Part shown: piece by piece, positions 11,105 to 21,293 of the stretch | Numbering within the stretch: the first letter of the stretch is position 1 | Layout of the letters: the number at the start of each line of letters is the position of its first letter | From: Bradyrhizobium stylosanthis | Lineage (GTDB): Bacteria > Pseudomonadota > Alphaproteobacteria > Rhizobiales > Xanthobacteraceae | Reading direction: 5' to 3' | NCBI RefSeq assembly: GCF_001641335.1 | Contig: NZ_LVEM01000002.1 | Coordinates: 1,622,124-1,686,123 of the forward strand | DNA length: 64,000 nucleotides | The notes under the pieces: generated by a model | What the model saw: the letters and a program-made list of their open reading frames with translations, nothing else | What the model was told of the DNA's origin: nothing | The model's database searches: none | Position numbers and translations under genes: made by a program

Positions 11105-12290
11105 ATGGAGCCCCCCAAAATACACGATCAGGTGGACTTTGCTGCCTTTATGTCACGAGTAAGCCACACCGATCTGTTCAGGTACGAAACAGGCGGCCGG
11201 CAGATCTTCGTTTTCAACTCTCCTGAATTGGTTTGGTGCTTTTATTAAGACACTGATTTTTACGATGTTAGCGAGCACCCCTACAGAAAAATTGTGAATG
11301 CATATGCTCCATCGGCGTTCCCACTGCTAAAACTGAAAGCAATTTCCGCTGGTCATGTGAAGCCGTGCGATACAATTCTAGCTGAGCTCAGTCAGAGCGC
11401 AGCTGGCTTTCAAGAGCGTGTTGCGCTATTCGTCGCAAATCAAAGCACGATCGAGATCTCACATGAGATCAAACGCTGGATGCTGATCTTGATGGCCAAA
11501 TTGCTTTACAATTTCGATATCTCCCGCCACGCCGAAGAGTTCATCGTGAAAGGAAATTTTATAGAGGAGTGGCTAGCGATTGTAGAACACGCCAATTGCT
11601 GGCCCGAGAGGAGGAGAATCGACAGCGCGCTCGAATTTTTCAGAACGTGGCACTTGCAATCTAAGATCAAGTTAACTCATTGCGACGAGAAACCCAAAAT
11701 GCCGGCAGACCTGGTCGCGTATACGATGATCCGTACGCTGATTAAACGTCTTCCACGCATCCGCGACCTCCATAGCCTGGACCTTGATGCTTATTGCGGG
11801 AAGCAGTGTCGAAGAGGCCCTGTTTGAAGAAGCGGCGGCAGCCGGACCCGAGTTCGACTTTCGGAACGTGAAATCAGCTCCCAAGCTTTGGACGGAAAGC
11901 TTACGACTCTATCCTCCCGCGTGGATGCAAGGCAGACACGTACGGACGAATCAGATCGTGGCCGAGATGAACATTTCTCAGGGTAGCGCAGTCATGGTTG
12001 CGCATACTCGCTGCATCGCAATGCAAAATATGGGAATCGTCTTGGGGAGTTTCTGCCGGAAAGGTTTAATGAACGCTCGACCTACGACACCCGATGCTAT
12101 GTGCGCCTTCGGCGGAGGACACCACATCTGCCCTGCATCTGGACTGCCAATTCCAATTTTGCAATTGATTCTTGCTGACATGATCTGGCGGCTTCGCTTC
12201 ACAGTGCATGGAATCGCATGTAAACCTCGCGGGCTAATTGGGCTGAGATTGCATCCAGGTCTTTGGCTCAAGCTTAGGCCTCGACAGTGA
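11105..12290 (+). pseudogene. Cytochrome P450, interrupted by stop and frameshift
   Basis: A plus-strand reading begins MEPPKIHDQVDFAAFMSRVS at 11105, meets an in-frame TAA near 11247 and continues in the same frame from NAYAPSAFPLLK through EISHEIKRWMLILMAKLLYNFDIS. A frameshift near 11800 moves to AGSSVEEALFEEAA and then TESLRLYPPAW, the ExxR helix of P450s. FGGGHHICPASG near 12110-12150 is the heme-thiolate loop, with the proximal cysteine retained. The gene therefore had a full P450 layout but is broken twice. Symbiotic Bradyrhizobium often carry P450 genes in this island; the substrate cannot be inferred. Confidence 0.75.
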
Positions 12291-12471
12291 ACATCCGCTT
12301 TGAGCAGCGGGTGGAGTTTGGTGCACGTCATGGATTTTCATGAGTGCACCGCCGTCGACGCGATCAACCTGCTCGTCACGTCAAAGTGACCGCGAAATGG
12401 CTGCTCAACTTGCTGAAATCTCGCAGTCGTGCCTGTTCTAGGACTGAATGCTCTGGGAGCGGCCAAGCCCC

Positions 12472-12993
12472 TCACGCGGGTGTGCCGCCTGACCTTGATA
12501 GCGCAATGGTCAAACACTTGATCAAACTAGCCGTGGCAAACGGTTTAGCAAGAAAGCAGATCCCGCTAGCCTCGATCGCTCGAGCGCGGACCGCATCGTC
12601 TGGGAAGGCCGTGATGAAGATGAACGGCATGCGATGACCGAGGCTTCGCATATGCCTCAGCAGGTCAATTCCGCTCATCAACGACATTTGGACGTCGGTA
12701 ATCACACAGGACGTCTCTGTCAATTCCGCAGCGCTCAGGAACTCCTCCGCGGAGGCAAAGGCGTGGACCAAGTATCCGTACGATGCCAGAAGGTTGCTCG
12801 TGGCGCCGCGAACGGATGGATCATCGTCGATGACTGAAATGACGGAATGCTTGGGCAAACTGTTTGCTCGAGATCCGGGAAACTGCTCGCCGCGGTTGCG
12901 GCCGGCGTTGGAAAGTGAGGGCTCGAAGCAGAATTGAAAAGCATACTTAGGTTTGTACGTTCCCCTTTGGTCGAGAAATCCCGAGAGCTTCAC
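12472..12993 (-). CDS. Receiver-only response regulator (CheY/FixJ-N type)
   Basis: A single receiver domain with no output domain. The core begins KHSVISVIDDDPSVRGATS, with the acidic pair DDD. CVITDVQM holds the phosphorylatable Asp, IFITAF gives the Thr-containing beta-4, and FLAKPF the conserved Lys. The longest frame starts at 12993 and overlaps the end of the NodW-like gene by 47 bases; a TTG near 12855, just before PKHSV, would give a tighter protein of usual length. It follows the NodW-like regulator on the same strand, so both may be cotranscribed and may share a kinase. The frame ends shortly after the receiver domain, so it could be a truncated FixJ-like protein rather than a natural stand-alone receiver. 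Confidence 0.7.
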   Translation of the reverse strand: MKLSGFLDQRGTYKPKYAFQFCFEPSLSNAGRNRGEQFPGSRANSLPKHSVISVIDDDPSVRGATSNLLASYGYLVHAFASAEEFLSAAELTETSCVITDVQMSLMSGIDLLRHMRSLGHRMPFIFITAFPDDAVRARAIEASGICFLAKPFATASLIKCLTIALSRSGGTPA

Positions 12994-13618
12994 TTATTCT
13001 TATGAGGTCAGCCAGCGACTTCGCGCCCATTTTGCGCATGACCTGGCCGCGATAGATTTTGACGGTAATCTCTGCCAGCCCGAGCTCGCCCGCCACCTGC
13101 TTGTTAAGCAGGCCGGAGGCTACCAGGGCCAGAACATCGCGCTCGCGTGGGGTCAGACTTTCGAGCCGGGATCGTAGGTCAGAGACTTTTTTTTCGAGAT
13201 CGCGCCTCTTGCGATCTCGTTCGATCGCGGCCCGCACCGCGTCGAGCAGATCCTGCTCGCGTACCGGCTTGGTCAGGAAGTCGACCGCACCGCTCTTCAT
13301 AGCCTGGACGGTCATGGGAATATCGCCATAACCTGTGATAAAGATGATCGGCGTGTGGATGTTGGCCTCAGCAAGTTCGGACTGCAGATCGAGGCCGCTC
13401 GATCCTGGTAGGCGGATGTCGAGAACGAGGCAGCTCGGTACCTCGGGCGGGTTCGCCTGCAAAACCTCCGCGGCAGAGCCAACAGCCCAGACCTTAAGCC
13501 CTACTGATTCAAACAGATTTGTAAGAGCCTTGCGCATCGAAGCGTCGTCGTCGACGATCAAGACGATCGGTTCATCGGTATCTGTGCGCGACTGTGGTAT
13601 TTGCGAAAACTCGCTCAT
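12947..13618 (-). CDS. NodW/FixJ-type response regulator with LuxR-type HTH
   Basis: A 223-residue regulator if started at ATG 13618 (MSEFSQIPQS), which has AGGAGG eight bases upstream; a longer frame to 13669 has no such site. The receiver (about residues 20-135) has VDDDAS, the phospho-acceptor in CLVLDIRLPG, FITGYGD and LTKPV. The C-terminal NarL/LuxR-type helix-turn-helix (about 155-210) has LTPRERDVLALVASGLLNKQ and LAEITVKIYRGQVMRKMGA. NodW and NwsB of Bradyrhizobium have this size and layout and act with a flavonoid-responsive kinase on nodulation genes. The kinase is not adjacent; the truncated kinase at the right end of the window is a distant candidate. The exact paralogue cannot be told from sequence alone. 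Confidence 0.8.
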   Translation of the reverse strand: MSEFSQIPQSRTDTDEPIVLIVDDDASMRKALTNLFESVGLKVWAVGSAAEVLQANPPEVPSCLVLDIRLPGSSGLDLQSELAEANIHTPIIFITGYGDIPMTVQAMKSGAVDFLTKPVREQDLLDAVRAAIERDRKRRDLEKKVSDLRSRLESLTPRERDVLALVASGLLNKQVAGELGLAEITVKIYRGQVMRKMGAKSLADLIRISEALGISRPKGNVQT

Positions 13619-13669
13619 GATGCACCCTCCTGGTGCACGCGAAGGTTCATGTGAAATGTCACGCTGCAT

Positions 13670-15459
13670 CCCCTTTAAAAGTGCACCAAGCGCGTAAAAG
13701 CGGCCAAGAATGCTGGTGCGGCCAAATTATCCAATTTTGCTATCTGGGTCAGGATTGATCGCAAAACTGCCCATTTTCCGACTATAGGGGCGATTCGGTT
13801 GCGGCAAAAGGACTACAAGCCCCGACCCGACCCGTGTTGTGCGCGATCGAAGGCCTTGCTGCTCTGCCGCACGCCGCCTGAGGGCCTCACTGCGCCGGCG
13901 GTTGGAGGGCGCCAATTCCGTATCCCCGACCGGACTGCGGAGGGGGGCTCGACATTTCTTGCCAGAGATGCCGGTGGCCAGAGAGGACGTCCACCTTCCA
14001 CGGGCTAACGTCTTGCGTTCTCGCCGTTTGCGCACGCGGCTGTCGCCTCACCAGGCTCTCATGGAACGAGCCGCGTAGGGGCTCGGCCATCCTGTCTCGA
14101 TCCCTCGCACCAAGAGGTGTCCCTCCCAAAAGGCGCTCTGAGCCAAGGTCTCATTGCGTTCAGCGAGCAGATCCGGATCTTCCCTTCGGGAGGCACATTC
14201 GTCCTTAACGACCTCGGTCGGCACTTAGGGCCCCCCAAAAGGAATGCAGAGCTACCTTAGGTTGAGCTTTGCCTGGCGCCCGCGCCCACCTTCTGGACCA
14301 CCATTCTTCCGGCTGAGTAGCAGTCCCCGCGTCAAGCCCGGCAAGGGGCAGGTCACATTCCGCATTTTTTGCTGCTGCCCGCAGAGAGCCGCGTAAGGCA
14401 GGGACGGATAATCTTGCAACACGTCTGCTTTGGCTTGGGTGGAATGGGGCGAATGGTGGACTTCCCGCAACGGCCTGAGGGCCGGCGTCAGTGAGGCTCG
14501 CGGCCGTTCTTCGCGGAGAATCAAGTGACCAAAAAAAGTATCTCCTATTCTCGGTCGGGCGATTTGCATCGGCTAGATAGACTATCGTCCGGACCATAGG
14601 GTGGCGTAAGGACAGAGTCTGACGTGGGTCTCCTTCGCGAAAAACGCTGGCGCGTCTGCAGGGGGCGATCAGCTTAAGCAATGACTTAAGCGCGACGACG
14701 GCTATCCCAATCTCATCACCTGTGTGTACCGAGCCCCTCCAAGATCCGACGCATGAAGATTAGCGATTCCAAGCCATTCGATCATCTTGCAACGCACCTT
14801 GAATACATAAAAATCCGAGTGATCCAAATCGAAGAAAGGCCAGCCTTCGAGCCCGCATGGGCGGTTTGTCTCACCGACTTTCGGAATCGAGAAGAAGCAT
14901 TGCTGATCCTGGTTGTCCGATTTGCGACCTGCTGTCAGGGCCAGAACACGTCCGGCAAGCAGATAGCCTCGTAATTCAACGTTCTCGGGTTGGCATAAGC
15001 TTTGAATGGTAGGACTTATTGAGGACAGCCGCTCGAAGGATTCCCAGGGGTGACGAGGGTATCAGATACCGGTGTGCGTGGGCCGCAACTTCGGGATCCT
15101 CAACGTCGGCAGCCCGTGGCTCGGCGCTCCTGCGGGATGCTGCCAGCAAGGTTGAGCACGTCGCAATCGAGTTTACTCCATGACGAGCCAGTGATCCCGA
15201 TCTCTCTATGCGGACCATCAACCGCATACTTACATAAAGAGAGGTGGAGCGCTGGTGCAGACCTAGCTGCTCTCGCCGGTCGGGAGCTGCGGACGAGCAC
15301 CGAACCTATCGGTGGCGCTGACGCCTGCCGTTTCTGAAGGGACTGGGCAAGACTCTGACAATGCATCGTTCGGCAGCGGTCCCGGATCGAGGCAGCGGAT
15401 ACTCCTTTCCTAAAGCAGAGATGATAGGGCCGGCGAATTAAACCGGCCAGCGGTGTTGT
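13670..15459. other. Long region without a confident gene
   Basis: The G+C-rich frames between 13727 and 14681 on both strands look like overlapping artefacts. A plus-strand frame at 14753-14974 (73 codons, starting MKISDSKPFDHLATHLEYIK) could be a small protein but has no supporting context. At 14684-14722 the sequence TTAAGCGCGACGACGG followed by ATCTCATCAC resembles the second half of the REP-like repeat found after rpoN. I see no promoter motif that I can name before the MATE gene. Confidence 0.35.
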
Positions 15460-16890
15460 ATGGATAATCGAGTGAAAAAAGAAGTGCTGGACTTCCAGCA
15501 CAAGCGCACGACACCGTTGGATTATCATCAGCTCGTTATCGAGTTTGCTGAACTTGCGAAGCTCGCATGGCCAATGGTGCTGACGCAGCTTGGGCAAGTC
15601 GTGATGATGACGACCGATCTCGCGCTGATAGGAGGCCTCGGTCCCGAGGCGCTTGCTGCGGCAGCACTGGGTGTCGTGATCTTCCTCATCGGTTTCACAC
15701 TCGGCGTCGGTTTGCTGGCCCCGATCGCGCCGCTGGCAGCGCAGGCGTTCGGAGCGAAAAACCTTGCCGCGCTCAGACGCACGGTGCGCATGGGACTCTG
15801 GGCGGCCCTGCTGCTATCGCTTCCGATCATTGCCTTTGCGCTAAACGGAGAACGAGCATTGCTCACTTTCGGCCAAGCGCCCGAGGTGGCGCGCCTCGCG
15901 CAGCAATACCTGCTCGGACTAGCCTTTGGCGTGGTGCCGGCCCTGGGTTTTCACGGGTTTCGCAACTTCATGGCTGCGGTTCATCGGCCGCAGCCGGTTT
16001 TGTGGATTACGATTGGGTCCATTCCTCTCAATGCGCTCATGGCTTATTTGCTCATCTATGGGAAGCTTGGCCTGCCGCCACTTGGGCTTTTCGGGGCCGG
16101 CCTTGCGAGCAGCTTCGTGAACTTTACGATGTTCTTGGTCGTGTTGTGGTTCGCCACAATGCGCTCCCCTTTCCGCGACTATCACGTGCTGGCGCGGCTG
16201 CGGCAATTCGATTGGCCGTTCATGAAGCGTTTAATCGCGATGGGAATTCCGGTCTCATTCATTGTTTTGCTGCAAGGCGGACTTTTTTTGGCCGCGGGGC
16301 TCCTGGCCGGCCTCGTCAGCATTAGAGCGCTTACTGCCCATCAGATCGCCCTTCAGGTCGACACGGTCCTATTCGTGGTTCCAGTAGGCATAAGCACGGC
16401 GGCGGCCGTGCGCGTCGGTCACGCCGTAGGTCGCCAGGACGGTCCGGGCGTCAAAAGAGCTGGAATCATTGCTATACTCCTTGGCATTATGGCTGCTGCG
16501 GTACTGACTATCGCGGTTGTCGCCGTACGGTTTGAAATCGTCGGCCTGTTTGTGGACGATACGACTGAGGGTGCCGGCGCGACGACAGACTTGGCGGCCA
16601 ACCTCCTTTTGGTCGGCGCGAGCTTCTTTATCAGTGATGCCGCTCAGCACATTGCGGCGGGCGGCTTGCGTGGACTGAAGGACACTCGCATCCCGCTTCT
16701 TTTCGCCTGCGTAGCTAATTGGTTAATCGGCTTCACCCTTAGTTACGTGCTCGGTTTGAAGATTGGACTTGGTGCGATTGGTATCTGGATTGGTTTGTCA
16801 GTTGGGACGACCATCTACGCGTCTTTTGTCGTGACGCGTTTCCTGCTGCTGGCGAGCAGGTTTGCTCCGCGGTGTCCCGCAACCTCGTAA
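15460..16890 (+). CDS. MATE family efflux transporter (NorM-like)
   Basis: A 476-residue integral membrane protein with about 12 hydrophobic segments. It shows the two-fold MATE pseudo-symmetry: PMVLTQLGQVVMMTTDLALI in the first half and VSIRALTAHQIALQVDTVLF with FVVPVGISTAAAVRVGHAVG in the second. GLGPEALAAAALG matches the conserved loop after helix 2. Such transporters export cationic drugs or secondary metabolites using a sodium or proton gradient; in a symbiont, flavonoids or plant compounds are possible substrates, but this is inference. The ATG at 15460 has only a weak ribosome binding site. The gene is intact and stands alone, which contrasts with the decayed genes on both sides. Confidence 0.9.
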   Translation: MDNRVKKEVLDFQHKRTTPLDYHQLVIEFAELAKLAWPMVLTQLGQVVMMTTDLALIGGLGPEALAAAALGVVIFLIGFTLGVGLLAPIAPLAAQAFGAKNLAALRRTVRMGLWAALLLSLPIIAFALNGERALLTFGQAPEVARLAQQYLLGLAFGVVPALGFHGFRNFMAAVHRPQPVLWITIGSIPLNALMAYLLIYGKLGLPPLGLFGAGLASSFVNFTMFLVVLWFATMRSPFRDYHVLARLRQFDWPFMKRLIAMGIPVSFIVLLQGGLFLAAGLLAGLVSIRALTAHQIALQVDTVLFVVPVGISTAAAVRVGHAVGRQDGPGVKRAGIIAILLGIMAAAVLTIAVVAVRFEIVGLFVDDTTEGAGATTDLAANLLLVGASFFISDAAQHIAAGGLRGLKDTRIPLLFACVANWLIGFTLSYVLGLKIGLGAIGIWIGLSVGTTIYASFVVTRFLLLASRFAPRCPATS

Positions 16891-17500
16891 GTCAGGCATA
16901 TGGTCAAGCAGAATTCCCGGAACCAGCAGCGGGTTTTGGCTTCTCCGGTACCCAAAAGACCCTCCGGTTCAAAATATGATTCTGGTTTCTGACAATCTTG
17001 TCATGCGAGCCTAGTGTCGTGCACGCGGAACGGTCCTTGTTCAGTGACATTCGATATCAATCGGGAAGCGGCACTCGAAGCACCAAGGCATGCCGTCGCC
17101 GAGACTAGTTTGACCGATCGGTCGGCATGTCTCGGCAAGCGAGCGCGCGCCTCGTCGCCTTTCGGTTGGAGGACTTTGATCCCTCGCGGTCACACCACCT
17201 GCTTTGTTCGGGACCCGGCCACCCGTAGCGGGTGCACTTTCGCTTTCTCTTGGGGCCCAGTCGGTCCGGCGTCGCCAAGGTACGCCTGCCGTGCATCGAG
17301 CGCTTTCGTCTGTACGCGCCGAAGTTATTCTTGCCTTGCATATTCACCAAACACATGCGCCCGCTGTGGGGCTGTCGTCGCAGCCGGTCAGATCTGCGCA
17401 TAGCTCAGCAAGGGTCCGAGAGTGAAAGGGCAGTGCCTTCGAGGTGACGGGTTCAAGGCCGCGAGACAGTCTCGCCGGCGCCCGTTCTCGGAGATTAGCG
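16891..17500. other. Intergenic region between MATE gene and ardC relic
   Basis: About 600 bases; a few frames on both strands, none convincing. A TAGCTCAG-like and GGGTTCAA-like pair near 17401-17460 superficially recalls a tRNA but does not fold as one. Confidence 0.35.
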
Positions 17501-17509
17501 ATCTCCAAA

Positions 17510-18449
17510 CGGCATCCTCGCAGCGGGACCGGCCAGCACCGGGCAGGCCTTTATGACGAAATTACCGATAATATCATTGCCGAGCTCGAGGCCGGCCGAG
17601 TTCCATGGGGGCAGTCTTGGGGACAGCGGCGGCAAAGGCCCCGATTGCCATGCCGAACAATGCCTCGACCAAGCGGCACTACAGCGGCATCAATGTCCTG
17701 ATCCTTTGGGGCGCGGTCATCGAGCGTGGCTTCGCTGGTCAGAGCTGGCTCACCTTCCGCCAAGCGCTCTCGCTCGGCGGTCATCTGCGCAAGGGCGAGC
17801 GTGGTACGACAGTGCTCTATGCTGACCGCTTCGTACCGAATGATGAAAAGCGCCGAGCTGCGGAGACCGGTGAGGAGGCGCTGTCGATTCCCTTCCTGAA
17901 GCGTTTTACAGTCTTCAATGCGGATCAGTGCGACGGCCTGCCTTCGGAAATCGCGGCTGCTGCGCCTCCTCGGCAGCAGGGACTGATCGAGCCAGCTGTC
18001 GAAGCCCTGATCAAGGCACTGGCATTGAGTTCCGCATTGGCGGTGATCGTGCCTTCTATGTGCCGACAGAAGACTATGTGCAGGTGCCGCCGCCGCAGGC
18101 CTACTTCGAGCCGATCAATTGGCATCGCACGGCGCTCCACGAGCTTGGCCACGCAAGCGGTCATTCTTCACGGCTCAACCGCGATCTCAGTGGCTCTTTT
18201 GGCACCAGGAAGAACGCGTTTGAGGAGTTGATAACGGGGCTGTCCGCCGCGCTCACCTGTGCCTCGCTCGGCATCGTTCCGACAGTACGGCATACCGACT
18301 ACATCGCCTCCTGGTTGGAAGTTCTGCCGGAGGACAATCGCGCGATCGTTCGTGCCGCAAGCCAGGCCAGCAAGGCCGCGGACTATATCCTCGGCTATTT
18401 GCCCGATGCGGTGATCGCCGAGACGATGGAGGGAGCTGAGGCCGCCTGA
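17510..18449 (+). pseudogene. ArdC-type antirestriction/metallopeptidase, two frameshifts
   Basis: Three plus-strand frames join into one ArdC-like protein. Around 17545-17615: LYDEITDNIIAELEAGRVPW. From 17617: TAAAKAPIAMPNNASTKRHY and GINVLILWGAV, then FTVFNADQCDGLP. After a second shift near 18020: GIEFRIGGDRAFYVPTEDYV, QAYFEPINWHRTALHELGHA and HSSRLNRDLSG. HELGHA is a zincin-type HExxH metal site. ArdC proteins have an N-terminal ssDNA-binding domain and a C-terminal metallopeptidase-like domain and travel with conjugative elements. Two shifts make it inactive. A second, more decayed copy is at 45.3-45.8 kb. Confidence 0.75.
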
Positions 18450-18783
18450 ACCGCTTGTCTCAGGCTTCTCATGCAGAGCAAGAAGGATCGCCAGATATCT
18501 GCGACGGGTCGGAAGCCGAAAGACGTCCTCGGCCGCCCGTCGTGAGAAACGATCAGCTCAATGAACCACTCAATCGTCTTCGCGCGACATTCCTTCAAAC
18601 TGGTGTTGAGCCGGTCAGGCTTGAATGAATGCGGGGTAAAATCGAGCAACTCACATTGCCTAACGTGCCAATGCCGAAATCTCTCAAACGTTCGAAGGGC
18701 CTGAAAGCCATTTAGGTTCTCGCGGCGCCACCTTCCTGGATTGCGGCCGATCATAAGATCAAAACATTGAGCTGACAGGAAAG
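18450..18783. other. Spacer with no confident gene
   Basis: A 119-codon minus-strand frame (18395-18754) overlaps the end of the ardC relic and has no recognisable motif. Nothing else is seen. Confidence 0.35.
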
Positions 18784-19086
18784 CTAGTCCGATAGAGGCC
18801 GCGACATGCGTTCCACTCCACGCGCTACGCTCGCATTTTGATCAAGAAGTCGTTGACCTGCCCCCTCCGACGAACTCAGATTGTTGCTCAGCTTTTGGAC
18901 GTTGTCCACGACCTGGGCCGCCGATGAGCCAGAGGCGCGCGACGCATCGTTGGATACGTCTATGTCTCGGGATGCTTCGCCCGTATCCGACCCCTCTTTC
19001 CCTCCGCCGACGGGACTGAACTGTTCGTAGGCCAGTTCTGATACATCGAATTCTTTGGGGCAGGCGGTCACACCGTCGACGATCAA
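18784..19086 (-). pseudogene. Possible tail of a methyl-accepting chemotaxis protein
   Basis: A 100-codon frame whose C-terminal half (SGSSAAQVVDNVQKLSNNLS) has the small-residue heptad character and the Q-V-x-x-x-V-Q-x-L-S spacing seen at the very C-terminus of chemoreceptors. No signalling hairpin or membrane part is present, so at best this is a fragment. Assignment is weak. Confidence 0.2.
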
Positions 19087-20025
19087 GTGGCTTTCACTTT
19101 AAAGCAGCCTCGCGGCCCGCGATGCGCATGATCCGGTCGGTGCCCCCTTCTAAAAATCAGGTGCCCGCCCATTCCGTCGAACAACAGGTACTATTCGATA
19201 GCCACGCTGCTTCAGTTCACGGAAACAGTCGGACCCGGTTGGACCTGCTTGCTGGAGCTCGCAGGATAGAGTTGGTTGGTGCGCAATGCGCGTATCCGCT
19301 ACAATGCAAATGCAGCCTACTTACGATCTTCGCGAGGAGGCCGCCAAATGGCGGCCCATGAAAGTCAGATTTCGCGCTAGTCAAAAAGTTCACATGAAAA
19401 AAACCAGTCCCGGGTAAAACTGATAGCGATGCAAAACAGATCTGCGGTGCGAAAAAGCTACGACATTTTGCCGACGGACAGCAATATCATTTGTTCTGCG
19501 CCTACCGACACAGACAGGGGCTGGAGCGAAGCCTCCCGGTCAGGAAGGGATAGCGGCGGTGTTCAAAACCGCTTGCGATCTGGCAGGAACCGCGCTGTGA
19601 AAAGGGCCGCCTCGCGCTCGAGCTTGATCAGTCCGCGGCCAGGACAGTGGATCGAAAGTTAAAGCTCAACTTTTTGTACTAACGGGGCGTGCTCATAGAT
19701 GTCGCTTCGTTCTGATACGACCGTCATTGTGCAACCGCAGTAAAAGTCGTGATCGGCCGAAAGCAGATAACTCCTCTTCAAGGCGGAGCTTTGGTGCAGG
19801 ACCTTACGCGTCTCTCTGGTGACATGGATGAAGTGCACCAGCTCAGCGCGGGCGTCGAACTCAAGATCTGCTAAAACCATGATGACAGCTTCCGCACCGT
19901 TGCTTGCTTCCGCCGTGTGTGTCACGTGTCGCGGTGTATCTTGGTGCCAGCTCTTGCCCGGGGGCGCAGAAGCAGACGGATACGGTGAATAATGGCACTA
20001 CGTCCTCGCCTACCGCAATAGCCGA
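19087..20025. other. Region with only doubtful short frames
   Basis: Short frames on both strands (for example 19659-19925 minus, 88 codons) show no recognisable family or ribosome binding site. A GGCCGCC-AAAT-GGCGGCC hairpin at about 19340-19357 lacks a T-run and is not a convincing terminator. Confidence 0.35.
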
Positions 20026-20282
20026 TCAAACGTGGATCCCCCTTCTTGCCAGAGCTATGATGCCTGCAATCATTGCTGGCGAGGCAGCAATTTGCCAGAT
20101 GATGGTTGAGCCCCGCACGCCCGAACGGGATGAGATAAGCGCGACATTATAAAGATGGGTAAGAAAAACTGCCGCTGCTGAAATTGGTGGGCCCCGCCCG
20201 AGGCCGTCAATGCGGCGATGACCAAGAAGCTCATCGCCGGGCCGACCCAAACGAAGACCAGAATGCGTCTCAAGTCGGGCAT
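20026..20282 (-). pseudogene. Small membrane protein, frameshifted
   Basis: The minus strand reads MPDLRRILVFVWVGPAMSFL and VIAALTASGG from 20282, then must change frame near 20195 to continue PPISAAAVFLTHLYNVALIS and IIWQIAASPAMIAGIIALA before a stop at 20026. Joined, this is a protein of about 85 residues with two or three membrane helices, a type seen as small conserved membrane proteins in Bradyrhizobium. The shift makes it a pseudogene. Confidence 0.45.
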
Positions 20283-21063
20283 CCTCGTCAGCATCTCCAT
20301 CAATCTCGCCTGCGTTGATTACGAACAGTAAAGTTATGCCAACTCCGCGAAGGGCGTTTTCGGCGGATTCGGCGAGAGTTGTTGTCGGGTTGATGTCCGC
20401 TTCTGCCCGCAACCGCCAAACCGGAGTTGGCCATGATGAGCGTTGCGATCGGTCGAACTTCTATGATTCAAACTGATGCGCAATGAATCCGCCGATTATG
20501 AATTGGCTGCCATCAAGCCGGTGCGACTGAGTAAGCCGCTGGCGTTCCCCTGGTGAACCTAACGAAACGAAACTCCGCGACATACAATTCGGTGCGCGAG
20601 GTCGTTCGGAAGAATGGGACAGAGCCGTCCAGAACATCGCCGACGTCCTGGTGTATCCGGAAGGAGCACTCACGCCTCGCGATTCAGACAACGGGTCTGG
20701 ATCTGAACCACGCTGGGATTATCGCGGCGCAGTCCAGGCCGACAAAGCGACATCGGCTCCGTTCATGAAAGGCGCGATGTCTGTGGATGTGCTTCTGCGA
20801 AGGCGGCTCATCCGGCGACTCAATGTGAGACGATGCTTGCACCAAATAGCATGCAACGCTCGTTATCAATCTATCGCATTTTACCTCAGTTTCTTGGATC
20901 GCCCTAACTGCATGACAGCCCTTTATAAGCGAACCTCGCGCGCCTTGAGGTGAAATCGCCATAGCACACTTCACCCTGCCAGACGTAAGGGCCCTTTGGG
21001 GCGGTAGACCAATCTGAATCTTTTAATCTTTGTCGCGCCATGGATGCCCGGCTGACATTTCAA
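20283..21063. other. Region with no confident gene
   Basis: Overlapping frames at 20461-20974 on both strands lack motifs. Nothing I can name lies here until the NifA-type activator site. Confidence 0.35.
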
Positions 21064-21079
21064 TGTTGAGAGCCTGACA
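21064..21079 (+). promoter_or_regulatory. NifA upstream activator sequence
   Basis: TGT-N10-ACA (TGT TGAGAGCCTG ACA), an exact match to the NifA binding consensus. It lies about 100 bases upstream of a perfect -24/-12 element, the spacing usual for NifA-activated sigma-54 promoters. Confidence 0.7.
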
Positions 21080-21163
21080 ACGTGTCGCGGCCCATTGCAG
21101 TGCGTCGACCGGCATGCGTGCGTGTTTCTTTCACGTTGCGCAAGGAAGAGGATATTTCACACG

Positions 21164-21179
21164 TGGCACGCCGATTGCT
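21164..21179 (+). promoter_or_regulatory. Sigma-54 (-24/-12) promoter
   Basis: TGGCACG-CCGA-TTGCT matches the sigma-54 consensus TGGCACG-N4-TTGCW at every position. Together with the TGT-N10-ACA site 85 bases upstream it forms a NifA/RpoN-type promoter pointing at the FkbM methyltransferase relic about 100 bases downstream. RpoN is encoded in this window. Confidence 0.8.
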
Positions 21180-21293
21180 GGAATGTCAAAGGGGTGCCAA
21201 CTGCAAGCTGGTCGTAGCGGCAGGTTCCATGCGGCAGGCGGCAGTGGAGAGCGAGCTTATGTTTTCCGAGTTTGAAACCAGTCCATTATCCGG

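Noticed and set aside
13727..14681. Several overlapping frames of 60-160 codons on both strands
   Set aside because: No motif, ribosome binding site or neighbour supports any of them; mutually overlapping frames in GC-rich DNA are expected by chance.
17395..17465. A tRNA-like pair of words (TAGCTCAG and GGGTTCAA)
   Set aside because: No acceptor stem or anticodon stem can be drawn around them and the spacing is wrong for a tRNA.
19338..19360. GGCCGCC-AAAT-GGCGGCC hairpin as a terminator
   Set aside because: No T-run on either strand and no gene ends nearby.
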